From Bog-473 sp035552395 (GTDB lineage: Bacteria > Actinomycetota > Acidimicrobiia > Acidimicrobiales > RAAP-2), in NCBI GenBank assembly GCA_035552395.1, contig DASZLL010000110.1:1-58970 (forward strand): a DNA stretch of 58,970 nucleotides, read 5' to 3'. Position numbers and translations under genes: made by a program. This document shows, piece by piece, positions 23,364-32,213 of this stretch. Position 1 is the first letter of the stretch; each line of letters begins with the position of its first letter. A model generated the notes under the pieces. It saw only the letters and a list, made by a program, of their open reading frames with translations. It was not told the DNA's origin and searched no databases.

Positions 23364-24691
23364 CGTCCCGGGGATCACCGTGTCGAGCACGGTGGCCAGC
23401 TTGACGTTGGTCTCCGCGGCCTCGGCCTCGGGGTCGGAGTCGGCGACGATGCCCGAGCCGGCCCGCAGGCTGAGCACCGGGGTGGGGGCGGAGGCGTCGG
23501 TGTCAGCGTCGGCGTCGGCCGGGTCGGCAGCGACCGCGTTGAGCAGCGCACTGCGGATGCCGATCATCCACTCGCCGTCGCCGCGGGAATCGGCCCAACC
23601 GACAGGCCCGGCCCAGTAGCCACGGTCATCGGGTTCTCCTTCTGCGATGGCCGCCAGCGCGTCGGCGCGGGGCGTGCCGCCCACCGCCGGCGTCGGATGG
23701 AGGGACTCGAGCAGCGCGATTGCCGTCGCGACGGGCGAGGTCAGCCGGCCGACGATGCGCGTGCCGAGGTGAGCCACCGAGCGGAACGCCACGAGGGACG
23801 GCTCTTTGGGGACGTCGAGCTCGTCGCAGAAGGGCGTCAGCATGTCCGCGATGGCCTCGACCACGTAGCGGTGCTCGGCGTGCTCCTTCTCCGATCCGGC
23901 CAAGCGCCCCTGCGCATCGGCGTCGTTGCGGGCTGTCGTGCCCCGGGCGACGGTGCCGGCCAGCGGGTGACAGGTGACCCGCCGGTCGTGCCGAGCCACC
24001 AGGAGCTCGGGCGACGCGCCGAAGAACGTGCCGTCCGGGGTGGGCATGGCGAAGACGGTGCAGGTGGGCTCTGCGGCGCGCAGGCGTCGCAGGACCGGCG
24101 TGAGCGGGAGCACGCCCGCCAGCTCGACCGTCAGGGGCCGAGACAGCACGACCTTGTGCAACCGGGCGCCGGGCGCCCGCATCTTCTCCACCGCCCGGGC
24201 CACCTGGACGCGGTAGCCCGCACTGTCGAGCGCGGTGGCGACGGCGCGGACCGTGACCTGTGCCCCCTGATCCGCCGCCTCGGGCGCGGTCCCGTACTGC
24301 CAGATGACGGCGTCGAACAGCTCGTTCGTATCGGGCAGCGGTTCGTCGGCCGGGCCGACGGCGGTCACCCAGCGCCGCGTGACGCCACCGGCGTCGCTGG
24401 CGATGCCCATGGTGAAGCGCGGGATCACGAGGAGGCCGGCCATGGCGTCGGTGAAGGGGAGCGCGCCGATCGCAACGACACCCGAGCCGGGGCCGCCGAC
24501 CGCGTCGTCGCACGGGATGGCGTTGAGCGCCTCGTGCGCGTCCCGGGCCTCGACCAACTGCGAGGTGCCCCAGCCCACCAGGGTCAGCCCCGGCCGGTCG
24601 AAGAGGACGGTGGGGCTGCCGTCGAACTGCAGCGCGTCGGGCCCGTAGTCGATGGGCACTGTCCGAGCGTGGAGCCCGCCGGCCGTCGCGC

Positions 24692-24695
<4 letters not shown>
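23346..24695 (-). CDS. menF: Isochorismate synthase MenF
   Basis: Converts chorismate to isochorismate, the first committed step of menaquinone synthesis. The 449 residues belong to the chorismate-utilising family: KVVLSRPL, FGASPELLVARH, HPLAGTVARG, SEKEHAEHRYVVEAI, LLESLHPTPAVGGTPR and SLRAGSGIVADSDPEAE, with the magnesium-binding glutamates in place. A short Ala/Asp repeat (ADPADADADTD) is inserted near residue 395. Its start overlaps the menG stop by 4 nt, so both come from one transcript and the product feeds quinone rather than siderophore synthesis. EntC/PchA-type function is less likely. Confidence 0.92.
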
Positions 24696-25468
<773 letters not shown>

Positions 25469-25488
25469 GGAGGTGGGGGAGGGCGACG

Positions 25489-25944
25489 CTAGCGGTAGTA
25501 GCGGTAGACCACTTGGGCGACACAGGCCGGTTTCGGCGCGTCTTTGACTTCCATGACCATGTCGTAGGTGACCTGCACGCCGCCCTCGACATCGTCGACC
25601 GCAGCCACCGTCACGCCCATCCGCAGCTCGGAGCCGACGGGAACCGGCGAGGGGAAGCGGACCTTGTTACAGCCGTAATTGACGCCGAACTTCATGTTGT
25701 CGACGCGAATGATCTTGTTGAGCAGCACCGGCGCCAGCGACAGGGTCAGGTACCCGTGCGCGATGGCGACACCGAAGGGGCCGCTCTTGGCTCGCTCCGG
25801 GTCGACGTGGATCCACTGGTGGTCGTCGGTGGCATCGGCGAAGAGGTTCACCCGCTCCTGGGTGATGGTCTGCCATTCGGAGTGTCCGAGGTCCTCGCCG
25901 ACACGCTTGTGAAAGGCGTCGACGCCGTCGACGGTGGTGGTCAT
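25489..25944 (-). CDS. MaoC-like (R)-specific enoyl-CoA hydratase
   Basis: A 151-residue single hot-dog domain protein. The active-site motif is FADATDDHQWIHVDPERA, followed by FGVAIAHGYLTLSL, which together hold the Asp/His dyad used to hydrate trans-2-enoyl-CoA. The C-terminus GGVQVTYDMVMEVKD is standard. Relatives act in fatty-acid or polyhydroxyalkanoate metabolism; the substrate is unknown here. ATG 25944 has a GAGGAG ribosome-binding site, and the open frame continues upstream without supporting features. It is the first gene of the run that continues into menG and menF. Confidence 0.88.
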   Translation of the reverse strand: MTTTVDGVDAFHKRVGEDLGHSEWQTITQERVNLFADATDDHQWIHVDPERAKSGPFGVAIAHGYLTLSLAPVLLNKIIRVDNMKFGVNYGCNKVRFPSPVPVGSELRMGVTVAAVDDVEGGVQVTYDMVMEVKDAPKPACVAQVVYRYYR

Positions 25945-26010
25945 GCTGCGCTCCTCGCTGGTCAAGGTTCGATTCCGGTTGGGCACGCTACCCGCGTAGG
26001 GGAGCCTCAC

Positions 26011-26016
26011 TACGCT
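26011..26016 (+). promoter_or_regulatory. -10 element TACGCT, leaderless promoter of the VIT-family gene
   Basis: TACGCT ends exactly 6 nt before GTG 26023, which identifies that GTG as the start of an otherwise much longer open frame. Confidence 0.55.
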
Positions 26017-26022
26017 GACGCC

Positions 26023-26745
26023 GTGGCCGTCCCTCACGAGCACGAGCACCTCCCGCCGCATCACCATCGAGACCTCGGTGGAGGCAGTGCCAGGGCCGCC
26101 GTCTTCGGGGTGAGCGACGGCCTCGTCTCGAACGTCTCCTTGGTCCTCGGCATCGCCGGCGCCAGCCCCGGGGGGTCGATCGTGCGGCTGGCCGGCATCG
26201 CGGGCCTGATCGCCGGGTCTTTCTCCATGGCGGCCGGCGAGTACCTCTCCATGACCGCGCAGCGCGAACTCATGGAGCGCGAGCTCGATGTCGAGCGCCG
26301 TGCCCTCGAGCGTCACCCCAAGGGTGAGGCGGCGGAGCTGCACGGCATGTACGTGCGCCGCGGCATCGACCCCGTAGTGGCCGAGGACATGGTGAACGAG
26401 GTAATGCAGAACCCGGACTTGGCCCTCGAGACCCACGCCCGCGAAGAGCTCGGCATTTCCGTCGGGCGGCTCGGTTCGCCGTGGCAGGCCGCGGCGGCGT
26501 CGTTCTTCACGTTCGCGCTCGGCGCCTTCATCCCGTTGTTCCCGTGGCTGATCGGCTCGGGGACGGCGGCCATCGTCGCGTCGGTCGTGCTGGGCGCGTT
26601 GGCCGCGCTCGTCGTGGGTGTGGTGTTGGCGAGGTTCACTGAGCGGCCGGCAGTCGCCTCCGCGCTGCGGCAGCTCGCCGTGACAGTCGTCGCCGCCGGC
26701 GTGACCTATGGGGTCGGGCGGGCGATCGGGACAGGGATCAGCTAG
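26023..26745 (+). CDS. VIT1/CCC1-family metal transporter
   Basis: A 240-residue membrane protein of the vacuolar iron transporter family. A His-rich N-terminus (HEHEHLPPHHHRD) precedes the first helix AAVFGVSDGLVSNVSLVLGIAG, the second LIAGSFSMAAGEYLSMTAQ, a cytoplasmic glutamate-rich metal-binding segment (ELMERELDVERRALE... AEDMVNEVM), and three C-terminal helices. Eukaryotic homologues move Fe2+ or Mn2+ out of the cytosol. The His-rich start and conserved acidic helix suit iron or manganese efflux. The stop overlaps mshD by 4 nt, tail to tail. Confidence 0.9.
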   Translation: MAVPHEHEHLPPHHHRDLGGGSARAAVFGVSDGLVSNVSLVLGIAGASPGGSIVRLAGIAGLIAGSFSMAAGEYLSMTAQRELMERELDVERRALERHPKGEAAELHGMYVRRGIDPVVAEDMVNEVMQNPDLALETHAREELGISVGRLGSPWQAAAASFFTFALGAFIPLFPWLIGSGTAAIVASVVLGALAALVVGVVLARFTERPAVASALRQLAVTVVAAGVTYGVGRAIGTGIS

Positions 26746-27668
26746 CCGACGGCGGCGCGCCGGTACGAGCGGTCGACGTGGTCGACCGTGAAGCCCAGAC
26801 GCTCGTAGAGCGCCACCGCAGCCTCGTTGTCGGCGTCGGTGTAGAGCATTCCGACCCGGACGCCGCGCTCGGCCAGCGAGGCCAGCCCGGCGACGGTGAG
26901 CGCCCGCCCCAAGCCGTCCCCGTGGTGGGCCGGGTCGACGCCGATGACGTAGATCTCACCGAGCACCGGCGTGCGCCCGCGGTGGATCTTGGTCCAGCAG
27001 AACCCGATGAGGCCGTCGCCGTCGGGGTCGTCGGCCACGAGGAAGCCCTCGAGTTCGACCCAGTCGGCCGCGAGCCGCTCGTGGAGCTGCTCCAGCGTCC
27101 ACGACCCCTGCTCGGGGTGCGACGCGAAGGCGCGGTTGTTGACGCGGAGCCACGCCTCGTCGTCTTGGCCCGGTACGAACGGACGCGTGACAACGGGCCG
27201 GGTCGCTCGCTGCACGTCGTCGGCCAAGGGCAGCGGCACCCGCATCTGCACCACGTCGCGCTCGGGCTCGAAGCCGTGGCGGCGCGCCAGGTCGTCGTCG
27301 GCCGGCCCGGCATGCATCGCCCAGAGATGGAGCGGACGATCGCCCTGCTCGGTGGCGCTGACAACCGCCGCAGCCGCGAGCTCGCGGGCGAGCGCACTGT
27401 CTCGCCGCGCCGGATCGATCACGAGGTGGATTGCGGTGGATCCGTCCCGGGCCGGAGAGAGGAGGCCGAAGCCGGCCAAGCCCCCCTCGCCCTCGGCCAG
27501 TACGACCAGTCCGTCGTGCACCTCCCCGGCGCCGCCATCGTCGACCACTGCGTGGTACTGGGGTTCGGGGAGAGGCGGGTAGTCGTCGGCCGATTCGGCC
27601 CGCTGCAGCAAGGCGATCAGGGCCTGGCGGCGCGCGTCGTCGATCTGGCTCAGCTCCACCACCTCCAT
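26742..27668 (-). CDS. mshD: Mycothiol synthase MshD
   Basis: Acetylates Cys-GlcN-Ins with acetyl-CoA to finish mycothiol, the main thiol of actinobacteria. The 308 residues form two GNAT domains. The N-terminal one is degenerate. The C-terminal one carries GEIYVIGVDPAHHGDGLGRALTVAGL and GVRVGMLYTDADNEAAVALYERLGF, the classical acetyl-CoA motif A and motif B. ATG 27668 is preceded by TACGTT with 7 nt spacing, so the transcript is leaderless. It is divergent from nth through a near-palindromic 25 bp promoter. Confidence 0.92.
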   Translation of the reverse strand: MEVVELSQIDDARRQALIALLQRAESADDYPPLPEPQYHAVVDDGGAGEVHDGLVVLAEGEGGLAGFGLLSPARDGSTAIHLVIDPARRDSALARELAAAAVVSATEQGDRPLHLWAMHAGPADDDLARRHGFEPERDVVQMRVPLPLADDVQRATRPVVTRPFVPGQDDEAWLRVNNRAFASHPEQGSWTLEQLHERLAADWVELEGFLVADDPDGDGLIGFCWTKIHRGRTPVLGEIYVIGVDPAHHGDGLGRALTVAGLASLAERGVRVGMLYTDADNEAAVALYERLGFTVDHVDRSYRRAAVG

Positions 27669-27675
27669 ATGGGCC

Positions 27676-27700
27676 AACGTAACCCGGTACCCGGTACGTT
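27676..27700. promoter_or_regulatory. Near-palindromic divergent promoter of mshD and nth
   Basis: The minus-strand -10 TACGTT (27676-27681, 7 nt before mshD) and the plus-strand -10 TACGTT (27695-27700, 6 nt before nth) form the two ends of a near-perfect 25 bp inverted repeat whose centre contains CCGGTACCCGG. A -35 element for either promoter would have to overlap the other promoter's -10, so the two probably compete for polymerase or share one regulator site. Confidence 0.5.
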
Positions 27701-27706
27701 GAGCCG

Positions 27707-28372
27707 GTGGCGAGGCCGAGGACACCGAAGGGGAGGGCCAAACTCGTGATGGAGCGGTTGGCCGACCTCTACCCGGGGACGGCCAAGGAGCTGTGCGCGC
27801 TCGACCACGAGAACGCGTTCCAGCTTCTCGCGGCGACGATTCTCTCAGCCCAGAGCACCGACCAGCGGGTCAACATGGTCACCCCGGCCCTTTTCAAGAA
27901 GTACCACGACCCTGAGGCGTTGGCGACGGCCAACCCCGAGGACGTCGAGGAGCTCGTCCGCTCCACCGGCTTCTTCCGCTCCAAGACCAAGAGCCTCATC
28001 GGGATGTCGGCCGCTGTGGTCGAGCGCTTCGGTGGCGAGGTGCCCTCCGCACTCGAGGACCTGGTCACGCTGCCCGGCGTCGGCCGCAAGACCGGCAACG
28101 TCGTTCGAAGTGTGGCCTTCGGGTTGCCCGGACTCCCCGTCGATACCCACGTGCTCCGCTGCAGCGAGCGACTTGGCCTCACCGAGCGTCTCACCCCGAC
28201 CGAGCGGCGGGACGCGGTAAAAGTTGAGCACGAGCTGAATTCGTTCATCCCCCCGGCCGAACGCGGCGTGTTCAGCTTGCGCATGATTCTTCACGGGAGG
28301 GCCATCTGCGTGGCCAGAAAACCGCGTTGCGAGGTCTGCGTCATGCGCGATTTCTGTCCCTTTGTGCGCTGA
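27707..28372 (+). CDS. nth: Endonuclease III (Nth)
   Basis: A base-excision-repair DNA glycosylase/AP lyase for oxidised pyrimidines. The 221 residues have the helix-hairpin-helix LPGVGRKTGNVV with the catalytic lysine, the catalytic aspartate in PVDTHVLR, and the C-terminal iron-sulfur motif C-x6-C-x2-C-x5-C (CVARKPRCEVCVMRDFC). It starts with a leaderless GTG. It is monocistronic, ending before a strong hairpin at 28527. Confidence 0.95.
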   Translation: MARPRTPKGRAKLVMERLADLYPGTAKELCALDHENAFQLLAATILSAQSTDQRVNMVTPALFKKYHDPEALATANPEDVEELVRSTGFFRSKTKSLIGMSAAVVERFGGEVPSALEDLVTLPGVGRKTGNVVRSVAFGLPGLPVDTHVLRCSERLGLTERLTPTERRDAVKVEHELNSFIPPAERGVFSLRMILHGRAICVARKPRCEVCVMRDFCPFVR

Positions 28373-28526
28373 CCAAAGCGGGATAGGCCTTTTGGCCCCT
28401 TTTGCCGCAATTGCCGTTTCCCGTGCTGTAAACCCCAACACGTCCCGCTACCATTAGGTGCTGGAACCGGTTCCCGCCACCTGGTTCCAAATGAGCCGCT
28501 GCTGGGATCCGCCTCCCGGCCGGCTC

Positions 28527-28558
28527 CACCAATGCCGGCCCTCGGGCCGGCATTGGTG
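28527..28558 (+). terminator. Stem-loop between nth and the VapB-like gene
   Basis: A perfect 14 bp stem, CACCAATGCCGGCC (28527-28540) with GGCCGGCATTGGTG (28545-28558), capped by the tetraloop CTCG. No T-run follows. It lies 155 nt after nth and 60 nt before the next gene. The preceding 150 bp holds no gene that I can see. Confidence 0.7.
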
Positions 28559-28605
28559 CTTCTGGGGCCAGGTGCGAGCAAGGGCGCTGGTACTACTCCA
28601 GGTGT

Positions 28606-28611
28606 TACCCT
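28606..28611 (+). promoter_or_regulatory. -10 element TACCCT, leaderless promoter of the VapBC-like pair
   Basis: TACCCT ends 6 nt before ATG 28618, immediately downstream of the nth terminator. Confidence 0.5.
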
Positions 28612-28617
28612 CGATCC

Positions 28618-28884
28618 ATGGTCACCAAGCGTTCGGTTTCCCTGGACGACACGGTGGCCTCTTCCGTTGAAGAGGCGGCCAAGCAAGATGGGGTCTCTTT
28701 CAGCGCCTGGCTGTCGACGGCGGCCGAGCGCCAGCTCCGCGTGCGCCAGGGCCTGCGCGGCGTGGCGGCCTGGGAGGGTGAGACGGGTTCGCTGAGCGCC
28801 GAGGAGTTGGCCGCCGGCGAGGCGCTGTTGGCCCGGCTTCGTTCCGGTGTGTCCGGCGTGGCCTCGCGTGTCCGGCGCCGGTGA
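28618..28884 (+). CDS. VapB-like ribbon-helix-helix antitoxin
   Basis: An 88-residue protein whose N-terminal half is a ribbon-helix-helix DNA-binding domain: RSVSLDDTVASSVEEAAKQ followed by VSFSAWLSTAAERQL. The C-terminal half (ETGSLSAEELAAGEALLARL) is the usual toxin-binding helix of antitoxins paired with PIN proteins in actinobacteria. Its stop overlaps the start of the PIN gene (GTGA), as expected for a toxin-antitoxin operon. Confidence 0.78.
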   Translation: MVTKRSVSLDDTVASSVEEAAKQDGVSFSAWLSTAAERQLRVRQGLRGVAAWEGETGSLSAEELAAGEALLARLRSGVSGVASRVRRR

Positions 28885-29279
28885 CCAGCAGCCGCCGCGA
28901 GGGGCTGGTCTACGGGTTGGGCGCTCTTCACGCCGCAGCGAGGGGTGATCGCATGATGTGGGCGCTGCACCGGGCCGCCCTGGCCAATGGGATAGTGCCG
29001 CTCGTGCCGGCCGTGACGGTGGCGGAGGGCTACCGCACCGAAGCTCGGAACGACCGCATCGCGGAGCTCCTCGACGGGACCGAGGTGGAGCCCTTCGTCG
29101 GCGACGCGGCCCGGCGTTCGGGCGAGTTGGCCGCGCGTTGTGATACCTCGGATCTCAGCACGATGGCCGTGATCGAGTTGGCCGAACGCCGGAACTGCGC
29201 AGTCGTGGCGCAGCGTCAACCGGTGCTCCGAGCGGCGTCGTCGCTCCTCGGTCACGAACTCGTGCTCTACGCGGTCTGA
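28881..29279 (+). CDS. PIN-domain protein (VapC-like) with degenerate active site
   Basis: A 132-residue protein with the overall length and order of a VapC ribonuclease toxin: an N-terminal strand, the GDRMMWALHRAALANG helix, VPAVTVAEGYR, and the TSDLSTMAVIELAERR region. Compared with active relatives, the first acidic residue (usually LD-S/T-GAL) is glycine in VYGLGAL, the second aspartate of the TSD-x-x-D pair is replaced, and the late TSDP motif is AQRQP. Only the glutamate in VAEGY and one aspartate (TSD) remain. It may therefore bind the antitoxin without cutting RNA. Confidence 0.7.
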   Translation: MTSSRREGLVYGLGALHAAARGDRMMWALHRAALANGIVPLVPAVTVAEGYRTEARNDRIAELLDGTEVEPFVGDAARRSGELAARCDTSDLSTMAVIELAERRNCAVVAQRQPVLRAASSLLGHELVLYAV

Positions 29280-29312
29280 GCCGTTCGGCCGCAACCGGCC
29301 CGGCGGCCCAGC

Positions 29313-29507
29313 TCAGCGCCGAGCCGAGCCCTGGCCGAAGCGCCGGAGGCGCCGCAGCGCGCCCCCCAGCGAACGCTCCACCGCAATCAGCTCGTGCGCC
29401 ATGTCCTCGTCCCCCCGGGCGAGCGCACCCTCGGCCATCGCCGTGACCCGGACGTGGAGCTCCTCGAGCGTGGAGGACAAGGAGGAGATCTCGGCGGCAC
29501 TCGACAT
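29313..29507 (-). CDS. Small helical protein of unknown function
   Basis: A 64-residue protein predicted almost entirely helical: EISSLSSTLEELHVRVTAMAE, then GDEDMAHELIAVERSLGGALRRLRRF. ATG 29507 is the natural start; the frame is open further upstream but rich in unlikely residues. Short proteins of this kind with a C-terminal Arg-rich helix are common in actinobacteria, without assigned function. It diverges from the Rieske oxygenase gene. Confidence 0.55.
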   Translation of the reverse strand: MSSAAEISSLSSTLEELHVRVTAMAEGALARGDEDMAHELIAVERSLGGALRRLRRFGQGSARR

Positions 29508-29576
29508 GCCTCGATGATGGCCCAACTCCAGCCCCGGCACCGCACCCAAGCCCCCGGCGCCATCACCCCTCATCGC

Positions 29577-29582
29577 TAGGCT
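29577..29582 (+). promoter_or_regulatory. -10 element TAGGCT, leaderless promoter of the Rieske oxygenase
   Basis: TAGGCT ends 8 nt before ATG 29591. Confidence 0.45.
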
Positions 29583-29590
29583 CCCTAGCC

Positions 29591-30802
29591 ATGGCGGCAG
29601 GGGAGACCACCAAGACGACGACAGACGCTCCGCCCCCACCACCGCCCCGTACCCGACCGGTCGGCCCCGAACACGTCCACCGCGCCCTCGCCCTCGTCGA
29701 CGCCCACACCACGGACATGGCGGACAGCATCCTCACCGTTCCCCTCACCTACTACCGCGACCCCGGCGTCGCCGACCGAGAACGACGACTCCTCCGCCAC
29801 ACCCCCCTCGCCCTCGCCCCGAGCGCGCAGCTGGCCAAGCCCCACGACTTCGTCGTCCGCGACGTCCTCGGCACCTCCGTGCTCCTGACCCGCGACGCCC
29901 AGGGCGAAGCGCACGCCCTTCTCAACTACTGCCGCCACCGCGGCGGCAAACCCGCCACCGCGCCATGCGGCAACGCCCGCCGCCACACTTGCCCGTACCA
30001 CGCCTGGTCCTACGACAGCGCCGGCCGCCTCGTCGGAATCCCCGGCCAAGAGGGCTTCGACGTCCTCGCGCGCGAGGACTACGGCCTTGTCGCGCTCCCC
30101 ACCGAAGAGCGCCACGGCTTCGTCTGGTCCGTCCTCACGGTCGGCGAGCCGATCGACGTCGCCACCCACCTCGGTCCGCTCGACGATGAGCTCGCCGCCT
30201 GGGGCCTCGGAACCTCCGAATACCTCACCGAACGCGAAATCCGCGCCGACGTCAATTGGAAGGCCGCCATCGAGGCGTTCGCCGAGAACTACCACTTCCC
30301 TTACGTCCACGCGAACAGCATCGTCGGCCAAAACACACTCCCCAACACTGCGATCTACGACCGCTTCGGCCGGCATCACCGCCTCGGCTTCCCCTGCCCA
30401 TGGATCGAGCGGGCGCGCCACGACCCCGCCGTGGACCCGCTCGCCACCATGGCCTTCATCTACTGGATCTTCCCGAACCTCACCTTGGCCATGAGTTCGG
30501 TCGGCACGGAGATCATCGACATCCTCCCGACCGCCGATCCGACTGACACCGGTCACTGCGTCGTGCGCCACGGCTGGATGGCCACCGAGCCGGCTCCCAA
30601 CGACGCCGTCCAGGCGGGGTACGCCGATCTCTACGAGGCGGTACACGCCGCAGTGCGCGACGAGGACTGCGCGGTGCTGCGCGGCTGCGGGGAGGCGGCC
30701 CGGCGAGGTCAGCACGACCACATGGTCATCGGCCGCAACGAGATCGCCGTCCAGCACGTCGTGACCACGTTCACCGAGGCGCTCGGCCGCACGCCGGCTT
30801 AA
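29591..30802 (+). CDS. Rieske non-haem iron oxygenase, alpha subunit
   Basis: A 403-residue aromatic-ring-hydroxylating-type oxygenase. The Rieske [2Fe-2S] ligands are in NYCRHRGGKPA and CPYHAWSYD (C-x-H-x17-C-x2-H type). The mononuclear iron site is in ENYHFPYVH. The C-terminal START-like domain is present, with NEIAVQHVVTTFTEAL at the end. No beta subunit, ferredoxin or reductase lies nearby, so electrons must come from elsewhere. The N-terminus is a Thr/Pro-rich, probably disordered stretch of 20 residues. The substrate (aromatic, quaternary amine or sterol) cannot be told. Confidence 0.88.
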   Translation: MAAGETTKTTTDAPPPPPPRTRPVGPEHVHRALALVDAHTTDMADSILTVPLTYYRDPGVADRERRLLRHTPLALAPSAQLAKPHDFVVRDVLGTSVLLTRDAQGEAHALLNYCRHRGGKPATAPCGNARRHTCPYHAWSYDSAGRLVGIPGQEGFDVLAREDYGLVALPTEERHGFVWSVLTVGEPIDVATHLGPLDDELAAWGLGTSEYLTEREIRADVNWKAAIEAFAENYHFPYVHANSIVGQNTLPNTAIYDRFGRHHRLGFPCPWIERARHDPAVDPLATMAFIYWIFPNLTLAMSSVGTEIIDILPTADPTDTGHCVVRHGWMATEPAPNDAVQAGYADLYEAVHAAVRDEDCAVLRGCGEAARRGQHDHMVIGRNEIAVQHVVTTFTEALGRTPA

Positions 30803-30854
30803 TCGAGCGCCCCCGGGCGGTCCCCGTTCGGGAAGGACGGCCGGGGCACCCCGG

Positions 30855-30860
30855 TAGCCT
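30855..30860 (+). promoter_or_regulatory. -10 element TAGCCT, leaderless promoter of the his operon
   Basis: TAGCCT ends 9 nt before hisD ATG 30870, and no ribosome-binding site is present. A short GC-rich inverted repeat (CCGGGG...CCCCGG, 30841-30854) lies just upstream and could be an operator or chance. Confidence 0.45.
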
Positions 30861-30869
30861 TGTGGCCTT

Positions 30870-32213
30870 ATGCCCCTCCGTGTGCTGGACCTCCGCGGCA
30901 CCCCGCCGCCGTACGACGCGGTCCTGCCGCGCCCCGACGCGCCCGGTGCCGACGTGCACGATGCGGTGGCGCGCATCCTGGCCGAGGTCCGAGCCGACGG
31001 CGACGCCGCGGTCATCCGCAGCACGGCGGCCTTCGACGGGGTCGACGTCTCGACCGGCCTCCGGGTGCCGTCGTCGGAGATCAAAGAGGCCGCCGAGCGG
31101 GTCGACCCCGATCTCCGCGAAGCCCTCGAGCTCGCCTTTGCGCGGATCATGGCGTACCACGCGCACGAGGGCACGCCGCCGGGTGACCACACCGACGGCG
31201 GCATCACCGTCAGTCACCTGACTCGTCCCGTCGAGCGGGCTGGCCTCTACGCGCCCGGCGGCCGGGCCCGCTATCCCTCGACGGTGCTGATGTGCGCCGC
31301 GCCCGCCCGGGTCGCCGGTGTCGGCTCCATCGCCCTGTGTGTGCCCCCGGCCTCCGACGGCCACGTGGACGACGCCACCCTCTGCGCTGCCGCGGTCGCC
31401 GGCGTGGACGAGGTGTACCGCATCGGCGGAGCGCAGGCCGTTGGTGCGCTGGCCTACGGGACCGAGAGCGTGCCCGCGGTCGACGTGGTTGCCGGTCCGG
31501 GCAATGCCTACGTCGCCGAGGCCAAGCGGCAGGTGTCGGGTGTGGTGGGCGTGGCCTCTGCCTTTGCCGGGCCCTCCGAGATCGTCGTGGTCGCGGGGCC
31601 CGGTGCCATCCCCGAATTCGTAGCCATCGACCTTGTCGTCCAGGCCGAGCACGGCCCCGACGGCCTGGCCTGGCTGGTCACCTGGGACGCCGCGCTCCTC
31701 GACGAGGTGTCGGTCGAGGTAGAGCGGATCGTGGCCGCCTCGCCTCGGCGCGCCGACCTCGAGTCCACGCTCGCCACCGCCGGCATCGCCTGCCTCGTCG
31801 ACGGTCCGGTGGAGGCGCTCGCCGTCGCCAACACCGTGGCGCCCGAGCACCTACAGCTCATGGTGCCCGGCCAGGAGGCGGAGCTGCTCGATCTGGTGCA
31901 GAGCGCCGGCGCCGTGTTCCTCGGCGACTGGTCTCCGGCCAGCATGGGTGACTACATCGCCGGGCCGAATCACGTCCTGCCGACCAACCGCACGGCGCGG
32001 TTCGCCTCGGCGCTGCGCGCCGACGACTTCCGCAAGCACGTGCACGCCGTGCGGGTCCCCCCCGAGGCCCTGCGCGCCTTGGGCCCCCAGGTTGTCGTTT
32101 TGGCGGAGACGGAGGGACTGCCGGCGCACGCCGACTCGGTGGGCCGCCGCCTGGCCGCCCTCGAGGTCGACGACGACGACAACGACAACGACGACGAGCC
32201 GGGTGCACCGTGA
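30870..32213 (+). CDS. hisD: Histidinol dehydrogenase HisD
   Basis: A zinc enzyme oxidising histidinol to histidine in two NAD-dependent steps. The 447 residues show ERAGLYAPGGRARYPSTVLM, GGAQAVGALAYGT, AGPGNAYVAEAKR, FAGPSEIVVVA, VQAEHGPDG, APEHLQL and GDYIAGPNHVLPT, covering the metal and catalytic residues. It ends in an acidic Asp/Asn tail encoded by a GACGAC/AACGAC tandem repeat (32168-32197). Its stop overlaps the hisC start. It is the first gene of the operon. Confidence 0.97.
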   Translation: MPLRVLDLRGTPPPYDAVLPRPDAPGADVHDAVARILAEVRADGDAAVIRSTAAFDGVDVSTGLRVPSSEIKEAAERVDPDLREALELAFARIMAYHAHEGTPPGDHTDGGITVSHLTRPVERAGLYAPGGRARYPSTVLMCAAPARVAGVGSIALCVPPASDGHVDDATLCAAAVAGVDEVYRIGGAQAVGALAYGTESVPAVDVVAGPGNAYVAEAKRQVSGVVGVASAFAGPSEIVVVAGPGAIPEFVAIDLVVQAEHGPDGLAWLVTWDAALLDEVSVEVERIVAASPRRADLESTLATAGIACLVDGPVEALAVANTVAPEHLQLMVPGQEAELLDLVQSAGAVFLGDWSPASMGDYIAGPNHVLPTNRTARFASALRADDFRKHVHAVRVPPEALRALGPQVVVLAETEGLPAHADSVGRRLAALEVDDDDNDNDDEPGAP

